Shown piece after piece: positions 61,352 to 64,000 of a DNA stretch of 64,000 nt. Location: contig NZ_JBGUBC010000006.1 in the NCBI RefSeq assembly GCF_041821145.1, forward strand, positions 110,989 through 174,988, given 5' to 3'. The position numbers were made by a program, and so were the translations under genes. Under the pieces are notes generated by a model. The model worked only from the letters and a program-made list of their open reading frames with translations. It had not been told where the DNA came from and did not search any database. Position 1 is the first letter of the stretch, and every line of letters starts with the position of its first letter. This DNA comes from Halopenitus sp041821145. GTDB taxonomy: Archaea; Halobacteriota; Halobacteria; Halobacteriales; Haloferacaceae.

Positions 61352-63899
61352 CGTCCTCGAACGAAACCTGGAGGATCTCCTTGGCAGACTCCTTGAGCCT
61401 CTCCTCGTCGACGTCAGGTGAGGCCATGATGCTGTTAACAATCCTCCGCCGTTCAGGAACCCCTTCCAGTTGAGGGAAGATGTAGCTGATAACCGCGTTC
61501 GTGAGACGTTGCTCGAGATCCGGACCAGACTCCGGGTACTGAGTTATCGTACCGAGGATATCCTGAACGATCGCCGGACCCACAGCACGAGCATCAACAG
61601 GGTTGTTGGTGTTCCTCCAGACCCGAGCAACAGCTATCACCTCATCATCTCCAGGTTCCAGCTCTATCTCGTCCCACGAAGACAAGTACTCCGACATGAT
61701 ATCTTGGAGCCTGTCCTCTTCGTCCGATTCATCTTCATCAGGGAGATCTGGGACATCAATCGGGATAAAGGAGAATCGCCGCATAAAGGCGTAACTCATC
61801 TCGTACAGCGATGTTTTGTCGTAGGTGTTCATCGTAGCGAAGATGACCCACGATTCAGGAACCGCATATTGATGCGGCTCCGGTAATTGATCCAGACCAC
61901 TAGCTGAACCGATTTGAATTTCCTTGTTCTCCTTTGTATAGGGAAGTTGGACGGACTGACCGGAAAGCACGGTGAACAGCTGGCCGAACGCTTTGTCGAT
62001 ATCTGCCCGGTTCAGTTCGTCGATGACAAGCGGTTCATTCAGTGGTGTCTCAGTCGTTCTATCTTTGTATCTGTTGAGGACGATCCCTGACGAGAAGGAT
62101 AGATCCCCGTCGGTGTCTTCGTCCTCATCTGGCATGTAGCCTCCAACGGTGTCGAATGTCGACCAATCAGAGGTTGCCGTTGTGATCTGTGATCCGGAAT
62201 ACAGCCACCAGTACCGTTCGTCCAGTGCGTTAACTACCCTTCTTGCGATCTCGGTCTTCCCTGTCCCTGGTGGACCGGTGAGGATGATGTGTTTCCCGGC
62301 GTGCAACGCAGCTTCGATTTGGTCAAGAATCTGCTTGTCGCCGTCAGGGAAATGGAGGCCCTCCAGCAGTTCCTCGTCTATGGATCCGGAGAACTCGGAG
62401 TAAATGTTCACAGGCGGTGCTTCACGAAGGCTGGAAGCCATTTCGCTGATTAAGGCCTTGGGCCGAATGGTCTCAGTGGAACCGTCGTCGTAGGTGAAGG
62501 CAGCCAGCGGTTCTTCATCCGGCATCCGTTCATCGAATACATCGTGGCAGAGACTGTGAGCTGTGGAGACGTCGAGTAAGTCTGCGGTCAGTGCTTCAAG
62601 TTCATCGTCAACTACGGAATCGTCCTTGTCTGAGATACCGGTTTCAAGGTCGAAGTCGATGTCCTCGATGCGGCCTGTGTAGAATACACGGTCGAATCTT
62701 GCTACATACTCGAAGCTCTCGGCGTCTTCAGAGTCTTCCCACCACCAATCATCGTCCTTTGAGTATTTCTCCCCGAGTATCGCTGCTCCGATTAGGCCTT
62801 CAGATTGTTCGGAGAGATCCGTGTTCTCTGGCTCGGTAAGTGAGTAGAACAGTACGACATCACCGGTTGAAAGTTCCTCCCAGTATTCCCTGTTGTCCTC
62901 TGTGAAGGGGAGTACGTTGTACCGGGCGGCAGTCCACCAGTGGTCAGGAGGTGCGGAGAACAAGTATACAGAGACAGGGAGCTCGCTTTCCTCGAGATAT
63001 GTGATGAGAGGATGGTCCGGTTCTTCGTCTTCCTCCAGCAACTTCTCGATCTGGGTCTCTTCATCTCTCCAAACACTCTCGATCTCCTCCAGAATCGGGT
63101 CAAGATATCTCCGCTGGTAGCCTTCACTCCCCGGATCACGATCCTCCCAAAGCTCACCTCGAAATTTATCCTGAATCGTGTCCAGGGTGTTACCGAGCTC
63201 ATCCGCTACAACCTGTTGAGCCATCTCCCGCCGTTCTTCAGTGGGCCGATCTCTCGGAGTTGCTTCGAGAAAGACATCCACAACTCGTTCAATAGTCTGC
63301 GCCCGAGAACCGTTTTCCCGCCACCCATCTGGAAGGTATTCATGCAGTAGAGTACGGATTTTAATGAGCCGGTCTCGCATCTGCAGGGCCTCACCGACGC
63401 GATTCGGTTGCGCAACTATGACTGTCTCTCCGCCATAGCCTGCGGTCGCTCTCTGCTGTGTTGCCAGTCCCTCAGACATGGCCTCTCCGATGGTCTCTGC
63501 CTGGACTTGAAGTGGGGATACTGAGCCGTATTCTTCGTGGAGATCATCATCCCAGAACGCGAAGACCTCGTGATGTTCATGGTACCCTCCGAGCATCGTA
63601 AGGTATCCCCCCGTGCGGTCAGGGGCAGCGTGGTCTTCCTCTCCTCCTTCGTGGCCGGGGAGCCGGACGTTTACCTTGAACTCGCCTTCGCGTCCCGACG
63701 GAACCAGATTGACAAGGTACACCCTGACTTTCGATGGAAGAGGATCTCTTAGATGGAGTTCCAGTGGTTTGTTTTCGACGTCGCTGTGCCACATGACGGA
63801 GTCGCCGAGAGATTCGACCAGTAGCTCCCGTATGTCGGATAGATCGAGGGAGCTACTTTCCATCTCACCATCAGGCATTTCTCCGCACTTCTCTGCCAC
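61344..63899 (-). CDS. McrB-type AAA+ motor with N-terminal MrcB_N-like and EVE-like regions
   Basis: 851 residues. The C-terminal AAA+ module has Walker A TGPPGTGKTEIARRVV (near 537-552), Walker B VIDELNRADIDKA and the McrB signature FATMNTYDKTSL, followed by RRFSF. Before it, residues about 315-430 read YLFSAPPDHWWTAARYNVLP and WEELSTGDVVLFYSLTEPEN, like EVE/PUA-type modified-base readers, and the first 200 residues resemble MrcB_N. McrB motors translocate DNA after a reader domain binds modified bases; with McrC they cut modified foreign DNA. Its stop overlaps the McrC-like start, so the pair is one operon. Confidence 0.85.
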   Translation of the reverse strand: MAEKCGEMPDGEMESSSLDLSDIRELLVESLGDSVMWHSDVENKPLELHLRDPLPSKVRVYLVNLVPSGREGEFKVNVRLPGHEGGEEDHAAPDRTGGYLTMLGGYHEHHEVFAFWDDDLHEEYGSVSPLQVQAETIGEAMSEGLATQQRATAGYGGETVIVAQPNRVGEALQMRDRLIKIRTLLHEYLPDGWRENGSRAQTIERVVDVFLEATPRDRPTEERREMAQQVVADELGNTLDTIQDKFRGELWEDRDPGSEGYQRRYLDPILEEIESVWRDEETQIEKLLEEDEEPDHPLITYLEESELPVSVYLFSAPPDHWWTAARYNVLPFTEDNREYWEELSTGDVVLFYSLTEPENTDLSEQSEGLIGAAILGEKYSKDDDWWWEDSEDAESFEYVARFDRVFYTGRIEDIDFDLETGISDKDDSVVDDELEALTADLLDVSTAHSLCHDVFDERMPDEEPLAAFTYDDGSTETIRPKALISEMASSLREAPPVNIYSEFSGSIDEELLEGLHFPDGDKQILDQIEAALHAGKHIILTGPPGTGKTEIARRVVNALDERYWWLYSGSQITTATSDWSTFDTVGGYMPDEDEDTDGDLSFSSGIVLNRYKDRTTETPLNEPLVIDELNRADIDKAFGQLFTVLSGQSVQLPYTKENKEIQIGSASGLDQLPEPHQYAVPESWVIFATMNTYDKTSLYEMSYAFMRRFSFIPIDVPDLPDEDESDEEDRLQDIMSEYLSSWDEIELEPGDDEVIAVARVWRNTNNPVDARAVGPAIVQDILGTITQYPESGPDLEQRLTNAVISYIFPQLEGVPERRRIVNSIMASPDVDEERLKESAKEILQVSFEDDE

Positions 63900-64000
63900 A
63901 TGGAATAAGTGTATTCCACGACACTATCCAAATTTCAGGCTACAGGCTCCTAACGAATACCCGTCGACCTCCTGGCTACAGGGCACGGTTTCAAAAAATA
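63900..64000. other. Window end, upstream region of the McrB gene
   Basis: No gene is seen in these last 100 bases. The sequence upstream of the McrB start contains no clear TATA element. Confidence 0.4.

Overview
The window comes from a halophilic archaeon (class Halobacteria); I cannot name the genus. The evidence is the strongly acidic proteins, twin-arginine (Tat) lipoproteins with RR motifs and Cys lipoboxes, TATA-type promoters about 25-30 bases upstream of start codons (leaderless mRNAs), a haloarchaeal-type P450, and a derived Cas5/Cas7 (RAMP) gene set of the kind known from this class. There is no rRNA, no complete tRNA and no CRISPR array.

Layout. (1) 1-6 kb is an integration-type region: an edge-truncated Rieske protein, two tyrosine recombinases on opposite strands (one with a 54-aa partner gene), a winged-helix regulator and a DUF429 protein. 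(2) 6-43 kb is dominated by membrane and exported proteins, mostly single genes or short overlapping pairs. It holds an ABC-2 exporter, an SdpI-family protein, two intact and one apparently degenerate CPBP intramembrane protease, an HEXXH membrane protein, an M48-like protein without its HEXXH, a GIDE-domain protein, three Tat lipoproteins, a beta-lactamase-fold hydrolase, a cytochrome P450, an S9 peptidase with a methyltransferase, and an amidohydrolase/hydrolase pair. One membrane family occurs twice (14.5 kb and 38.6 kb).

(3) 43.9-49.5 kb is a minus-strand operon of six tightly coupled genes: a Zn-finger protein, a Cas7-like protein, an unknown protein, a Cas5-like double-G-loop protein, a DEDD exonuclease and a PD-(D/E)XK-like protein. 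This matches the haloarchaeal HRAMP systems, which are derived class 1 CRISPR-Cas modules without an array. A divergent small winged-helix gene faces it. The space between them carries two perfect 9-bp inverted repeats, and further half-sites sit on both start codons.

(4) 49.6-64 kb is a second defence block. It begins with a decayed gene, followed by two minus-strand genes (a PD-(D/E)XK-type protein and a partner). Divergent from these is a compact BREX-like core: DUF499-type ATPase, a very short PglZ, and a DUF1156/COG1743-type DNA methyltransferase. A small unknown gene, a Dam-type methyltransferase and a convergent McrB/McrC pair with an EVE-like domain follow. The set lacks the helicase and small BREX proteins, so it looks like a minimal or undescribed BREX-like variant combined with modification-dependent restriction.

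All assignments come from reading motifs and context; no database search was run.
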